A stretch of 64,000 nucleotides of DNA from an uncultured Sulfitobacter sp. GTDB lineage: Bacteria; Pseudomonadota; Alphaproteobacteria; Rhodobacterales; Rhodobacteraceae. The translations under genes were made by a program, and so were the position numbers. Shown here in pieces: positions 26,921 through 36,223 of this stretch. Each line of letters begins with the position of its first letter. Within the stretch, counting starts at the first letter, position 1. Under the pieces are notes generated by a model, which made no database searches, was not told where the DNA came from, and saw nothing but the letters and a program-made list of their open reading frames with translations. The stretch spans positions 248,001 through 312,000 of the forward strand of contig NZ_CANMFS010000002.1 of NCBI RefSeq assembly GCF_947497275.1, written 5' to 3'.

Positions 26921-26951
26921 AAAGCCACCGCCGACTGTCGGCGGTGGCTTT
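26921..26951. terminator. Bidirectional terminator between infC and the OmpA-family gene
   Basis: Perfect 14-bp stem AAAGCCACCGCCGA / TCGGCGGTGGCTTT with a 3-base loop. Confidence 0.92.
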
Positions 26952-26967
26952 ATTCATGGCACCACTC

Positions 26968-28524
26968 TTATCGCAGCAAACCCGTGATATTGCGCACAAC
27001 GGCGCGGCGGTTCGCCTGTTCGGCCGTCAAGGTCTGTACCTTCAGATCGCTTTCGCCATAGCCCTGAACGATCAGGTTTTCCGCCGGCACATCGAAATAT
27101 TCCGTCAATGCTAGCGCGACAGTCTCGGCGCGCCGGTCCGACAGGGCCAGATTATAGGTCGCATCGCCAACGGCATCCGTATGCCCTTCGACCAGCAGAA
27201 CGGTGCGCGGGTCTTCATCAATGAGATCACGCAACGTGTTCCCGATGCGCGCAAGACTGCGCGCCTGTTCTGGCGCGATCGCGGCGGAACCGGATTCAAA
27301 GCGCACCGCATCCAGCTCGATCTGGGGCGCCATCGCGCGCACCTGAGGTACATCTCGCACCTGGCGCAGCGAGAAGGCATCGCCCCGGCGTGCGGACTGT
27401 TCTGCGAGCAATGCGCGGCGCAGATCGTCTTCGCCGCTCGCACTTGCCTGCTGGCTCGTGTCCCGTATTTGCGGCAGTTCGCTGACCACGATTTCGCGTT
27501 CGATCTGGGTATCGTCGAACAGCGTCACTTCCTCACCCTGCGGTGACACGCTCACGCGGCGCAGAACGGTCCCATCGGCACTGCGGACCGTGATGATCTG
27601 GCTGCTGTCGGGCTTGGTGACAATCGTGCGGGTCGAGCCGTCGTTGAAGGTCTCTGTCTGTACATCATTTCCGGGCTGACGCAGCAGCGCATCGTCGTTC
27701 TTGAGCACCCGAAGTTCACCGTCGCGTTCCACGACGACGCGGTCTCCGGACCGGCTTAAAACTTCGTCCCCATTCTTCAGCACGGTACCCACAGCCACGG
27801 CACCGAGGCCTAAGATCAAGGCCTTCTCGAACTTGCTCAGGCCGTCGTCATCGTCCTTCTCTTCCGCGCCCGCTGCGGAAACGTCGGTGTCAAACTCCTG
27901 ATCGGAAGATCTGACATCCTCCCGCGTAAGGCTTTCGGTAACAACCTCACCGGCGGTACCATCGTCGTTCGCTGCGGCTGCTGCGGCATCCTGCTCGGCG
28001 CGGCGCGCACGGCGTTCCGCCCGACGCTCGGCGCGACGGTCCTCCTCGGCCTGCTCCGCGCGATCAGCGTCCCGTTGCTCGGCTTTTCGAGCTTTTTCGT
28101 CGGCTTTCGCCTGCTCGGACGCGGCGCGTTCGGCCTCCTTGCGGGCTTTCTCGGCCGCATTATTCTGCGCCTGCGCTGCTTCCTGACCGTCCGCTTGCGC
28201 TTTCGCCATCTCGCTGCGCGTCACGGTAAGACGCTCCTGCATCGTCTTCAGCTCTGAGATCAAGGCGCTCGTATCCTTGACCACATCACGGTCGGCCTGG
28301 GAGATCGCCAATTTCAATTCATCAATGCGTTGCAACTGGTGCGCTTCATGAAAGTTGAGGGCTTCCATCTTGTCATTGACCACCTCTCCGGTAGGCATCG
28401 CACAGGGGAACTCATAAGCGTTCAGGTTGCCCTGGCACCGTGCGGCCTGTGCAGAAGCGATCTGCGGCAGGCTCATCGCAAGCGCGAGACCCAGTGAGGT
28501 GGTCGATTTCAAAAGCTTTTTCAT
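26968..28524 (-). CDS. OmpA-family envelope protein with coiled-coil region
   Basis: 518 residues. Signal peptide (MKKLLKSTTSLGLALAMSLP, cleavage after ASA), a Gln/Ala/Glu/Arg-rich coiled coil (about 55-185) full of KAR and ERRA motifs, a hydrophobic stretch (FEKALILGLGAVAVGTVL), a beta-rich middle with DGSTRTIVTKPD, and a C-terminal OmpA peptidoglycan-binding domain (LLVEGHTDAVGDATYNLALS, then VQGYGESDLKVQT). The start at 28524 follows AAGGATCACACG. Likely links the outer membrane to the cell wall. Single gene between terminators. Confidence 0.87.
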   Translation of the reverse strand: MKKLLKSTTSLGLALAMSLPQIASAQAARCQGNLNAYEFPCAMPTGEVVNDKMEALNFHEAHQLQRIDELKLAISQADRDVVKDTSALISELKTMQERLTVTRSEMAKAQADGQEAAQAQNNAAEKARKEAERAASEQAKADEKARKAEQRDADRAEQAEEDRRAERRAERRARRAEQDAAAAAANDDGTAGEVVTESLTREDVRSSDQEFDTDVSAAGAEEKDDDDGLSKFEKALILGLGAVAVGTVLKNGDEVLSRSGDRVVVERDGELRVLKNDDALLRQPGNDVQTETFNDGSTRTIVTKPDSSQIITVRSADGTVLRRVSVSPQGEEVTLFDDTQIEREIVVSELPQIRDTSQQASASGEDDLRRALLAEQSARRGDAFSLRQVRDVPQVRAMAPQIELDAVRFESGSAAIAPEQARSLARIGNTLRDLIDEDPRTVLLVEGHTDAVGDATYNLALSDRRAETVALALTEYFDVPAENLIVQGYGESDLKVQTLTAEQANRRAVVRNITGLLR

Positions 28525-28684
28525 CGTGTGATCCTTGTGCTTCTTCACCCATGCGACATCAGCGCACATCGGTAACTCAAGCATCACAAAGGGGGAAAGT
28601 TCCGCTGATAGGCAATAACATGCCCGTCGTTAAGCGATAGCCGCGCCTTCGTCGGCGGCGCGTCTATCGCTATTGGTATCTATC

Positions 28685-29479
28685 TCAGCCGTTTATCGCA
28701 TCCACTGCGCGGCGGGTCATTACGCCGACCAGATGCGCCCGGTACGCGCCCGACCCGTGCAGGTCACTGATCATATCGGCGGCATCGACGGTCAGTCCCT
28801 TTACCGTATCGGAATTGAACGCGCCGCCAAGCGCCGCTTCGGCTTCGGTCCAGCGAAACACACCGTTTTCCGACGCGCCGGTCACTGCGACACGCACGCC
28901 ATCCGCGAATTTCGCAACGAACACGGCTACCAGCGGGAACCGCGATGCGGGCTGGATGTGCTTTTCATAGTGCGACGCCTGCGGGATCGGGAACTTCACC
29001 TCGGTAACGATTTCGCCCTCTTCGAGGGCGGTGGCGAACATGCCCTGAAAATAGTCGTCCGCCGCAATCTCGCGGTTGTTGGTCACGACCGTCGCACCGG
29101 TGGCCAATACAGCCGCCGGATAGCACGCGGACGGATCGTTGTTGGCGACCGAGCCACCGATGGTGCCCCGGTTACGTACCGCCGGATCACCGATCCGCGC
29201 GGCAAGACCCGCAAGGCCCGGAAAATCCGCCGCCGCTTCCGCTGCGACCGTGGCATGGGTGGTCCCACCCCCGATGCACAACCGACCATCGTCGCCCTTG
29301 CGCACGCCTTTCATCTCGTCAATCCCGCTGAGCGAGACCAGAACAGACGGCATCGCAAGGCGTGCTTTGAGTGTCGGGATCAAAGTCTGCCCGCCACTCA
29401 TCGGCTGCGCCTCGTCCGTTGCAAGTGCGTTGACCGCGTCCGCGACCGTCTTGGGCCGCTCCACATCAAAATTATACAT
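28685..29479 (-). CDS. FAD-binding subunit of a CO-dehydrogenase-like molybdenum hydroxylase (CoxM type)
   Basis: 264 residues of the CoxM/CutM family, carrying FAD between the Fe-S subunit and the acceptor. FAD-binding motifs: PMSGGQTLIPTLKARLAMPS and NRGTIGGSVANNDPSACYPA. GAAGAAACG precedes the start. Last gene of the minus-strand xdhC-mobile order XdhC, MoCF protein, small, large, medium. Together they form the L2M2S2 enzyme. Confidence 0.92.
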   Translation of the reverse strand: MYNFDVERPKTVADAVNALATDEAQPMSGGQTLIPTLKARLAMPSVLVSLSGIDEMKGVRKGDDGRLCIGGGTTHATVAAEAAADFPGLAGLAARIGDPAVRNRGTIGGSVANNDPSACYPAAVLATGATVVTNNREIAADDYFQGMFATALEEGEIVTEVKFPIPQASHYEKHIQPASRFPLVAVFVAKFADGVRVAVTGASENGVFRWTEAEAALGGAFNSDTVKGLTVDAADMISDLHGSGAYRAHLVGVMTRRAVDAING

Positions 29480-29597
29480 CGTTTCTTCCTTTTCTTCGGC
29501 AGATGGTCCCGCGTGGGTCTACCATCGTGCCTCTAACCCTGTGTTCGTGCATGGCGTGGATTGGGGTTGGGCGGAGGGAGCCTCCACCCTGCCCCTC

Positions 29598-31961
29598 TCA
29601 GCTGTTCATCGCTTCCCAGACACGGTGCGGCGAGACCGGCATGTCGATATGGCTGACATCCTTGCCGCCTGACCGCATCGCGTCGAGCACCGCATTGACC
29701 ACCGCCGGCGGCGATCCGATCGCCCCCGCCTCGCCGCAGCCTTTCACGCCCAGCGGATTGTGTGTGCAGGGCGTCTGGCACGAATGGTCGACATCGTAGA
29801 ACGGCAGATCCGACGCGCGCGGCATGGCATAATCCATGTAAGACGCGCTTAGCAACTGGCCGTCCGCATCGTAGGTGCAGTTTTCCATCAGTGCCTGACC
29901 GATGCCCTGCGCCAGCCCGCCGTGGACCTGACCGGTCACGATCATCGGATTGACGATATTGCCGAAATCATCCGCTGCGAAAAACCGCTCGACCGTGACT
30001 TGTCCGGTTTCGGGGTCAAGCTCGACCTCGCAGGCGTAGGCACCCGACGGGTAGGTAAAGTTCGCCGGATCGTAGAACGCGGTTTCTTCGAGGCCCGGCT
30101 CGATTTCTTCAAGAGGGTAGTTGTGCGGCACGTAGGCCGCCAGCGTCACGTCACCCCAGGCCACGGATTTATCCGTGCCCGCAACGGTGAACGCACCGTC
30201 CTTCAACTCGACATCGGTCTCGGATGCTTCGAGCAGGTGCGACGCGATCTTGCGCGCCTTGGCGATGATCTTTTCTGTGGCGCGCACCATTGCCGAGCCG
30301 CCGACAGCCAACGAGCGCGAGCCGTAGGTGCCCATGCCCATCGGCACACGGTCGGTATCGCCGTGTACGATCTCCACCATGCTTTCGTCGATGCCGATCA
30401 TCTCGGCAACTACCTGGGCAAAGGAAGTCTCGTGGCCCTGCCCGTGGCTGTGACTGCCGGTCATCACGACCAGACCGCCGGTGGCGTTGACCCGAACGGT
30501 CGCGGATTCGTATAGCCCCGCGCGCGCGCCGAGCTGCCCCACAAGGTTGGATGGCGCGATGCCGCAGGCCTCAATGTAGCAGTTCACGCCGAAGCCGCGC
30601 AACCGACCCTTGGCCTCGGATTCCTGACGCCGCGCGGCAAAGCCCGCGACATCGGCCATCTCTTCGAGCTTGTCCATCGTGGCGATATAGTCACCGGTAT
30701 CGTACTCCACCGCCACAGGCGTGGCATAGGGGAATTCAGTGACGAAGTTCTGGCGGCGCAGCTTGATCGGATCGACGCCCAGCTCATGCGCGGCCTTGTC
30801 GACAAGTCGCTCAAGCTGGTATGTTGCCTCGGGTCGGCCGGCACCGCGGTAGGCATCGACAGGCACGGTATTGGTGAAGACGGCCTTGACGTTCACATAG
30901 ATCAGCGGCGTCTTGTAGTTGCCCGCCATCAGCGTGCCGTGCAGCCAGGTGGGGACGGACGGCGCGAAGGTCGACAGGTAAGCACCCATATTGGCGTAGG
31001 TGTCGGTGCGCAGCGCGGTGAAGTTGTTGTCCGCATCCAGCGCCAGCTCGATCTTGGTCACATGGTCGCGTCCGTGCGCGTCCGACATGAACGCCTCGGA
31101 GCGTGACGAGGTCCATTTGACCGGACGGTTGCAGGCCTTGGCGGCGAAGGTGACAAATGCCTCTTCCTGATAGTGGAAGATCTTGGTGCCGAAACCGCCG
31201 CCCACATCGGGGGCGACCACGCGCAGTTTATGCTCGGGGATCCCGAGCACGAAGGCGCCCATCAACAGCCGGATCACATGCGGGTTCTGCGACGTCGTAT
31301 AGAGCGTGTAATCGCCGGTGCTGCGGGCGAAATCGCCGACTGCCACGCGCGGCTCCATCGGGTTGGCGACAAGGCGGTTGTTGACCAGCTCCAGCGTCGT
31401 GACATGCGCGGCCTTCTCGAAAGCAGCATCAACGGCGCCCTTGTTTTCCTCCACGAAACCCCAGTCGTAGCACAGGTTGCCTGTCAGATCGTCATGCACC
31501 TTGGGCGCGCCGTCTCTGACAGCCTCTTTCATGTCGATCACGGCAGGCAGCTCGGAAATGTCCACCTCGATCGCTTCGGCGGCGTCGCGCGCCTGCTCCG
31601 GCGTGTCGGCGACCACGGCGGCAATCGGTTCGCCCACGTGGCGGACCTTGCCATGGGCCAGCACCGGATGGCGCGGCTCCTGCATCACTTCGCCGTGCTT
31701 GTCTGTCACCTGCCAGCCGCAGGGGATCGAGCCGACAGCCTCGAAATCCGTGCCGGTAAAGATCTTGACCACGCCGTCCATCGCGGCGGCGGCATCGGTG
31801 TTCACAGAATTGAGCGTGCCGTGGGCGACGTCCGAGCGCAGGAAATGGACATAGGCCTGTCCGTGAATGTTGATGTCGTCGGTGTAATTGCCGTCACCGG
31901 TCAGAAACCGGATGTCCTCGCGCCGCTTCGAGCTGGCGCCGATACCACTGTCTTTTGGCAT
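29598..31961 (-). CDS. Molybdopterin-binding large subunit, form II CoxL type
   Basis: 787-residue catalytic subunit of the xanthine dehydrogenase / aerobic CO dehydrogenase family. Residues 370-376 read AYRGAGR, the form II signature; true form I CO dehydrogenases have AYxCSFR with the copper-binding Cys. Other motifs: [11 protein letters not shown], the [16 protein letters not shown] segment and the C-terminal [17 protein letters not shown] with the catalytic Glu. GGGAGGAAT precedes the start. The true substrate is probably an aldehyde, purine-like or other aromatic heterocycle rather than CO (inference). The 128-base gap upstream to coxS contains the inverted repeat GCACCTG/CAGGTGC. Confidence 0.93.
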   Translation of the reverse strand: MPKDSGIGASSKRREDIRFLTGDGNYTDDINIHGQAYVHFLRSDVAHGTLNSVNTDAAAAMDGVVKIFTGTDFEAVGSIPCGWQVTDKHGEVMQEPRHPVLAHGKVRHVGEPIAAVVADTPEQARDAAEAIEVDISELPAVIDMKEAVRDGAPKVHDDLTGNLCYDWGFVEENKGAVDAAFEKAAHVTTLELVNNRLVANPMEPRVAVGDFARSTGDYTLYTTSQNPHVIRLLMGAFVLGIPEHKLRVVAPDVGGGFGTKIFHYQEEAFVTFAAKACNRPVKWTSSRSEAFMSDAHGRDHVTKIELALDADNNFTALRTDTYANMGAYLSTFAPSVPTWLHGTLMAGNYKTPLIYVNVKAVFTNTVPVDAYRGAGRPEATYQLERLVDKAAHELGVDPIKLRRQNFVTEFPYATPVAVEYDTGDYIATMDKLEEMADVAGFAARRQESEAKGRLRGFGVNCYIEACGIAPSNLVGQLGARAGLYESATVRVNATGGLVVMTGSHSHGQGHETSFAQVVAEMIGIDESMVEIVHGDTDRVPMGMGTYGSRSLAVGGSAMVRATEKIIAKARKIASHLLEASETDVELKDGAFTVAGTDKSVAWGDVTLAAYVPHNYPLEEIEPGLEETAFYDPANFTYPSGAYACEVELDPETGQVTVERFFAADDFGNIVNPMIVTGQVHGGLAQGIGQALMENCTYDADGQLLSASYMDYAMPRASDLPFYDVDHSCQTPCTHNPLGVKGCGEAGAIGSPPAVVNAVLDAMRSGGKDVSHIDMPVSPHRVWEAMNS

Positions 31962-32089
31962 TTTATTCCTCCCATGGGATGATGCGATGGCCGCACCTGA
32001 CTGTTTTTATCGAACAGGTGCTGGACCTCCTCCGGCCCGCGCCCTTTCGTTGATCTTTTCCGCGCCCCGGTGCGGGGCACGCGTCGCCG

Positions 32090-32575
32090 TCATTCAGCAG
32101 CGATGGCGCCTATGTCCTGACCCGATGCGGCCATGATCGCCTTGACGATGTTGTGATAACCGGTGCAGCGGCAGATATTGCCATCAAGATAGTGGCGCAC
32201 CTCGGCCACAGTCGGCTTGGGATTGTCTTTCAGCAAGGCCGCCGCCGACATCACCATGCCTGGCGTGCAGAACCCGCATTGCAGACCGTGGTGGTCCTGA
32301 AACGCCTGCTGAATCGTGTTGAGCGTTCCGTCGGCAGCCGCCTGCCCTTCGATTGTGGCTACGTCGGCACCGTCCGCCTCGACCGCCAACATCGAGCAGG
32401 CCTTGACCGCCTGACCGTTCACATGCACCACACAGGCGCCACATTGGCTGGTGTCGCAGCCGACATGCGTGCCCGTCAGGCCCAAATCCTCGCGCAAAAA
32501 CTGCACCAACAGTGTACGACCCTCCACGTGGCCCGACGCGGTTTTGCCGTTCACGGTCATTTTAACCTGTGTCAT
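32090..32575 (-). CDS. 2Fe-2S small subunit (CoxS type)
   Basis: 161 residues, two [2Fe-2S] clusters: plant-type motif [18 protein letters not shown] with a fourth Cys in VKACSM, and the C-terminal CGFCTPG...[13 protein letters not shown]. Start at 32575 follows GGGAGGACATTG. Electron-transfer subunit of the enzyme encoded with coxL/coxM-like genes. Confidence 0.95.
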   Translation of the reverse strand: MTQVKMTVNGKTASGHVEGRTLLVQFLREDLGLTGTHVGCDTSQCGACVVHVNGQAVKACSMLAVEADGADVATIEGQAAADGTLNTIQQAFQDHHGLQCGFCTPGMVMSAAALLKDNPKPTVAEVRHYLDGNICRCTGYHNIVKAIMAASGQDIGAIAAE

Positions 32576-32689
32576 CAATGTCCTCCCAGACTTTCGAGTA
32601 TGCGTTGGCAAGAGTTAAACACGCGCCAGACGCCTTGAGAAGTCACAATTTCGCGCCCGTCTCCCACGACACACCCCGAACGCGCGCAA

Positions 32690-33685
32690 TTACGCCCGCG
32701 AAGTTCCGCGGCGCGGTTGTGGACGGGTCGGGATCTCCTTGAGCAAACCGCCCACCCCCATCGCCGCGATGTCCGCGCCCGTGACCTTCAGTCCGCAGAC
32801 GATCCGCGACAACACCCAATCGGCACCGTTGAGTGCGGGCGAGCGCGCACAGCCCGGCAACCCGATCACCTGTTGCGGGCCGCGGGTGCCCAGAAACAGC
32901 AGATTGCCCGGATCGACCGGCATCCCGAACCGCTCGATCCGACCGCCCGCCGCGACGAGTGCCGCCGGTGCCACATCGTCGATGTCGGACGTGGCCGAGC
33001 CTGTCAGGATCAGCACCAGCGGGCTGTTCTCATCGCGGATGGCCGCCGTCAACGCCGCGCGCTCGTGCGCCACGACCTTGACTACCCCGAGCGATACGCC
33101 AAGCGTGTCCAGCCGCCCTTCGATCGCCGCGCGGCCCTTTTCTCCCGCGCCGCCGGGAATCTCCGTGATGATCAGGGCCGCCCGCGTCAGCACCGGACCC
33201 GCCAGCGTCACCGCGCCGCGTGCGGCGGCCGCGGCCCGCGCCACGGCATCCTTCGGCACGGCATAGGAGATGATCTTGATCGTGGCCAGCATCCCACCCG
33301 CCCGCATTTGTTGAAAAGGCGGCACGGTGGCAATTGTTATCATCGGGTCAACCTCGTTGATCGCCGCGATCGCCGCCGTGTCCAGAACGGCCACACCAGC
33401 CTGCGCCGCGACAAGATTGACCCGGCCGGTGAAGGCCGCACCGCGTTCAACGCCCTGCGCCCGCGTCATGATCGCGTCGGCCAGTGCATCCGCAGCGGCG
33501 TTCTCGCCCATGTCGTCCGGACCCAGCGTTGCGGCGATCACATTGTCATGACCGGATGCACGCAGCGCGCGCAGATCTGCCGACGTCAACACCTGCCCCT
33601 TGCGCAGGCGGCCTTTTGTGAGCGCGACGGAGTGCGCCAGCACGCAGCCTTCGGCGTCGGCCAGTGACACAGTTCCGAATTTCAT
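32690..33685 (-). CDS. Molybdopterin-binding (MoCF/MoeA-like) protein
   Basis: 331 residues. The central part shows a MoCF-type molybdopterin-binding fold (VLTRAALIITEIPGGAGEKG, LGVVKVVAHERAALTAAIRD, LVLILTGSATSDIDDVAPAA). The N-terminal 100 residues (GTVSLADAEGCVLAHSVALT, RLRKGQVLTSADLRALRASG) resemble MoeA domain I. Its start overlaps the XdhC stop by four bases. It likely prepares or inserts molybdenum cofactor for the linked hydroxylase. It lacks the extra MobA nucleotidyltransferase domain seen in some relatives. Confidence 0.82.
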   Translation of the reverse strand: MKFGTVSLADAEGCVLAHSVALTKGRLRKGQVLTSADLRALRASGHDNVIAATLGPDDMGENAAADALADAIMTRAQGVERGAAFTGRVNLVAAQAGVAVLDTAAIAAINEVDPMITIATVPPFQQMRAGGMLATIKIISYAVPKDAVARAAAAARGAVTLAGPVLTRAALIITEIPGGAGEKGRAAIEGRLDTLGVSLGVVKVVAHERAALTAAIRDENSPLVLILTGSATSDIDDVAPAALVAAGGRIERFGMPVDPGNLLFLGTRGPQQVIGLPGCARSPALNGADWVLSRIVCGLKVTGADIAAMGVGGLLKEIPTRPQPRRGTSRA

Positions 33686-34662
33686 GATTTGCGCAACACG
33701 GCGATCATCTGGGCGAGGACCGACACCGCGATCTCAGCAGGTCCCGCCGCCCCGATATCCAGACCTACGGGGCCGTGTATCTGCGCGATGCTGTCCGCAT
33801 CGAACCCGGCCCCGGTCAGCCGCTCGACCCGCGCCGCATGGGTCCGCGTTGACCCGAGCGCGCCAATATAGAATGCGTCCGATTTCAGCGCCAGATGCAG
33901 GGCTGGATCGTCAAGCTTCGGATCGTGGGTCAGCAGGACCAGTGCCGTGCGGCTGTCCACGCCGACTTCCGCCAGCGCAGAATCTGGCCAGTCGTTGAGC
34001 ACCCGCGCCGTGGGAAATCGCGCGGGCGCGCCGAAGGCTTCGCGCGGGTCGATGACGACGGGATCAAAACCGGCCATCTGCGCCATTGGCACCAGCGATT
34101 GGGCAATGTGAACCGCCCCCACCACGACCAGCCGCAGCGGCGGATTGTGGATCGCCACGAAAACTGCGCCGTCTCCGTCCACGCCGGAACGGTCCATCCG
34201 GAACCGGTCGGCGTGGCCCTGCGTGACCAATTGCCGTGTGCTGCCGTCCAGGGCCACCTCATAGGCAACCGGCACCCGGGCCGCGCGTTTGGCCACCAGA
34301 TCCTCCAGCATTGCGCGCGGCATTCCGTCCGCGCCGACCGGCTCGACCAATATCCTGATGTTCCCGCCGCACGCCAGTCCCACGGCAAAGGCATCGCCGT
34401 CGCTGACACCGTATTCAAGCACCTTCGTTTCGCCATCTTCCACCGCTTCGAGCGCCTCGAGAACCACCGCCCCCTCGACACAGCCACCGGAGACGGAGCC
34501 TTCCATCTCGCCTTCGCCGGATACCACCATCTGTGCGCCCACACGGCGCGGCGCGGAGCCCCACGTCTCGATCACCGTTGCCAGCGCGACGGTCTTGTCC
34601 GCGCGCAGCCAGTCCAGCGCCTGTTCCGGCGCGCCGGTGCGTGTTGCCTGTGATGTGTCCAT
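33682..34662 (-). CDS. XdhC-family molybdenum cofactor maturation factor
   Basis: 326 residues. N-terminal XdhC/CoxI domain (ETWGSAPRRVGAQMVVSGEG, GSVSGGCVEGAVVLEALEAV) and C-terminal Rossmann-like domain (LRLVVVGAVHIAQSLVPMAQ, YIGALGSTRTHAARVERL). XdhC proteins bind Moco and promote its sulfuration before insertion into xanthine-dehydrogenase-type enzymes. Start at 34662 follows AAGAAGGAAAGC. First gene of the hydroxylase cluster. Confidence 0.92.
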   Translation of the reverse strand: MDTSQATRTGAPEQALDWLRADKTVALATVIETWGSAPRRVGAQMVVSGEGEMEGSVSGGCVEGAVVLEALEAVEDGETKVLEYGVSDGDAFAVGLACGGNIRILVEPVGADGMPRAMLEDLVAKRAARVPVAYEVALDGSTRQLVTQGHADRFRMDRSGVDGDGAVFVAIHNPPLRLVVVGAVHIAQSLVPMAQMAGFDPVVIDPREAFGAPARFPTARVLNDWPDSALAEVGVDSRTALVLLTHDPKLDDPALHLALKSDAFYIGALGSTRTHAARVERLTGAGFDADSIAQIHGPVGLDIGAAGPAEIAVSVLAQMIAVLRKS

Positions 34663-34806
34663 GTGCGCTTTCCTTCTTCGGTGGCTGCCCGCCTGCGCAA
34701 GGGTCCGATAAATGCACGCGGCGCGCAAGCGTTGATGAACCTCCCTTGCACGCGGCCCCGCCCCCTACTACATCTAGAACAGACGCAGCCAGTGACGGAG
34801 CCCCAG

Positions 34807-35043
34807 ATGCCGATGCAAGCCCGAGAAATCGAAGATCTCCTGCGCGAGAGCTTCCCCGATGCGAAAATCGTGGTCGAAGGCAATGACGGTGTGCATATGG
34901 CGGCGATGGTTGTGGATGAGAGCTTTCGCGGAAAAAACCGTGTGCAGCAGCAGCGCGCCGTCTACGCCGCGCTGAAAGGCAAGATGGATGGCGCCACGGG
35001 CGAGTTGCACGCCCTGGCCCTAACAACGAAGGTACCCGAATAA
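34807..35043 (+). CDS. BolA-family protein
   Basis: 78 residues of the BolA/IbaG type. [20 protein letters not shown], the [20 protein letters not shown] core with its His, and the [16 protein letters not shown] helix are typical. BolA proteins form [2Fe-2S] complexes with CGFS glutaredoxins, and one is encoded 110 bases downstream. The start at 34807 has GGAG upstream. Its TAA overlaps the ATG of the next small ORF (TAATG). Confidence 0.93.
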   Translation: MPMQAREIEDLLRESFPDAKIVVEGNDGVHMAAMVVDESFRGKNRVQQQRAVYAALKGKMDGATGELHALALTTKVPE

Positions 35044-35156
35044 TGATGTTTCTGTTGACCGCCACGGCCGCAATCGTATGTGTCGGCGCATGCGCCGCCC
35101 TCACCCGCACTCCGCAACCAAAGCCCGTACGCGTAACGACAAGGAAGCCCCGATGA
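35043..35156 (+). CDS. 37-residue membrane-protein ORF between bolA and grxD
   Basis: Reads [20 protein letters not shown], then a basic tail [17 protein letters not shown]. One transmembrane segment with two Cys (13 and 17) in a CVGAC spacing and a strongly positive C-terminus. The ATG overlaps the bolA stop (TAATG), and its TGA overlaps the grxD start (ATGA), so all three frames are chained without a gap. This tight coupling argues that it is translated. No family recognised; it could also be a translation-coupling leader. Confidence 0.5.
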   Translation: MMFLLTATAAIVCVGACAALTRTPQPKPVRVTTRKPR

Positions 35157-35515
35157 CCGACGCAAACGCACAGATCCAGGAAGCGATTACCAAAAACGAT
35201 GTCGTCCTGTTCATGAAAGGCACCAAATCCATGCCACAATGCGGCTTTTCCAGCCGCGTGGCGGGGGTGCTGAACTATATGGGCATTGATTTTTCCGATG
35301 TGAACGTGCTGGCGGATGAAGGCATCCGTCAGGGGATCAAGGATTTTTCGGACTGGCCCACGATCCCGCAGCTTTATGTAAAGGGCGAATTTGTTGGTGG
35401 CTGTGACATCATCACCGAAATGACCCTGTCGGGGGAGCTCGACACGCTGTTGGAAGAGAACGGGGTCAGCTTCGACAAGGAAGCCGCCGACAAGATCCGC
35501 GAAACCAACGCCTGA
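35153..35515 (+). CDS. grxD: Monothiol glutaredoxin, CGFS type
   Basis: 120 residues. [20 protein letters not shown] holds the CGFS active site (Cys30); [20 protein letters not shown] holds the glutathione-binding loop. Such proteins carry a glutathione-ligated [2Fe-2S] cluster and work with BolA in Fe-S trafficking and iron sensing. AAGGAAGCCCCG precedes the start. Last gene of the bolA transcript, ended by a strong terminator. Confidence 0.96.
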   Translation: MTDANAQIQEAITKNDVVLFMKGTKSMPQCGFSSRVAGVLNYMGIDFSDVNVLADEGIRQGIKDFSDWPTIPQLYVKGEFVGGCDIITEMTLSGELDTLLEENGVSFDKEAADKIRETNA

Positions 35516-35546
35516 CGCCGATGTCGTTGTCAGGCGACTGAGGTTC

Positions 35547-35574
35547 GCGCCCGCAGGTAACTGCGGGCGCTTTT
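35547..35574 (+). terminator. Terminator after grxD
   Basis: Perfect 10-bp stem GCGCCCGCAG / CTGCGGGCGC, loop GTAA (stable tetraloop), then TTTT. Confidence 0.92.
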
Positions 35575-35610
35575 CTTATTGGCACTTTAATAAGGGTTGC
35601 TTACCCGACA

Positions 35611-35775
35611 AGCATTGTACGCCGTTTACTGCGCATGGCTGTTTGCGGCACATCTTCAGTCCGGGATATGACAGCGGCGGCGGCACGCGTGCGGCAACCC
35701 TGTCCGCCTTTCAGCCACGCGCGGATCGCTGTCGCGGATGCGCGGCTGAACCCATCGAACACCAACAATCCGGCG
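35611..35775 (-). ncRNA. ssrS: Candidate 6S RNA (ssrS) downstream of zapA
   Basis: The 315 bases between grxD and zapA hold no convincing protein gene. On the minus strand a -10-like TATAAG is followed by a roughly 165-base structured stretch. Nested stems are CTGAA/TTCAG (35746-35750 with 35655-35659) and CGCTGTC/GACAGCG (35727-35733 with 35670-35676), separated by an internal loop of 12 and 10 bases, and an inner GC-rich hairpin. A long stem interrupted by a central bubble is the shape of 6S RNA, and ssrS lies directly downstream of zapA in many proteobacteria. The outer closing stem is not clear, so this rests mainly on position and rough shape. Confidence 0.35.
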
Positions 35776-35830
35776 AACCTTATACGCATCCGCCAATTCC
35801 GCACTGCAGTCTCGGCCCGATCAGCCGCGT

Positions 35831-36223
35831 CTAACCGCCGGTTTTCTCGTCCACTTCGGCCGCCAGGGATTCTGCGCGCGCAGCGATTTCGGCAAGGGTG
35901 TCGGTAACCGATTGGGGCACCACCGGCACTTCGATGCGCTCTGGCTCCACAACGACGTTGCGCAGACCTTCAAGCTCGGCCTCCCGCTCGGCCAGTTCGG
36001 CGCGCACCTCGATGATCTTGTCCTCGACGCTCGCGGTCTTGTCGGCAAGCATGAGACCTGCCATCAGCAGCATCCGCGCTTCGGGCATCCGGCCCACCTG
36101 ATCGGCAAGCACCTGTGCTTCGTCATCCAGCATCTTGGCCGCAGCGTGCAGATAGCTTTCCTCGCCCTCCTGGCAGGCTACGTCGAAATGACGACCCCCG
36201 ATGGAAATCTTGACCTCGGGCAT
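35831..36223 (-). CDS. zapA: Cell division protein ZapA
   Basis: 130 residues. N-terminal ZapA domain (EVKISIGGRHFDVACQEGEE, YLHAAAKMLDDEAQVLADQV, LLMAGLMLADKTASVEDKII) followed by a coiled coil and a short Val/Pro/Glu tail. Binds FtsZ and bundles protofilaments. Its ATG overlaps the stop of the upstream coiled-coil gene (TGATG), so the two are co-translated. Confidence 0.92.
   Translation of the reverse strand: MPEVKISIGGRHFDVACQEGEESYLHAAAKMLDDEAQVLADQVGRMPEARMLLMAGLMLADKTASVEDKIIEVRAELAEREAELEGLRNVVVEPERIEVPVVPQSVTDTLAEIAARAESLAAEVDEKTGG

Noticed and set aside
31993-32021. Inverted repeat GCACCTG/CAGGTGC between coxS and coxL
   Set aside because: Seven bases with a 15-base loop and no T-run; too weak to call a terminator or operator.
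35601-35804. 67-codon minus-strand frame after zapA
   Set aside because: No ribosome site, Arg/Ala-rich text, and it overlaps strong RNA secondary structure; the candidate 6S RNA explains the interval better.
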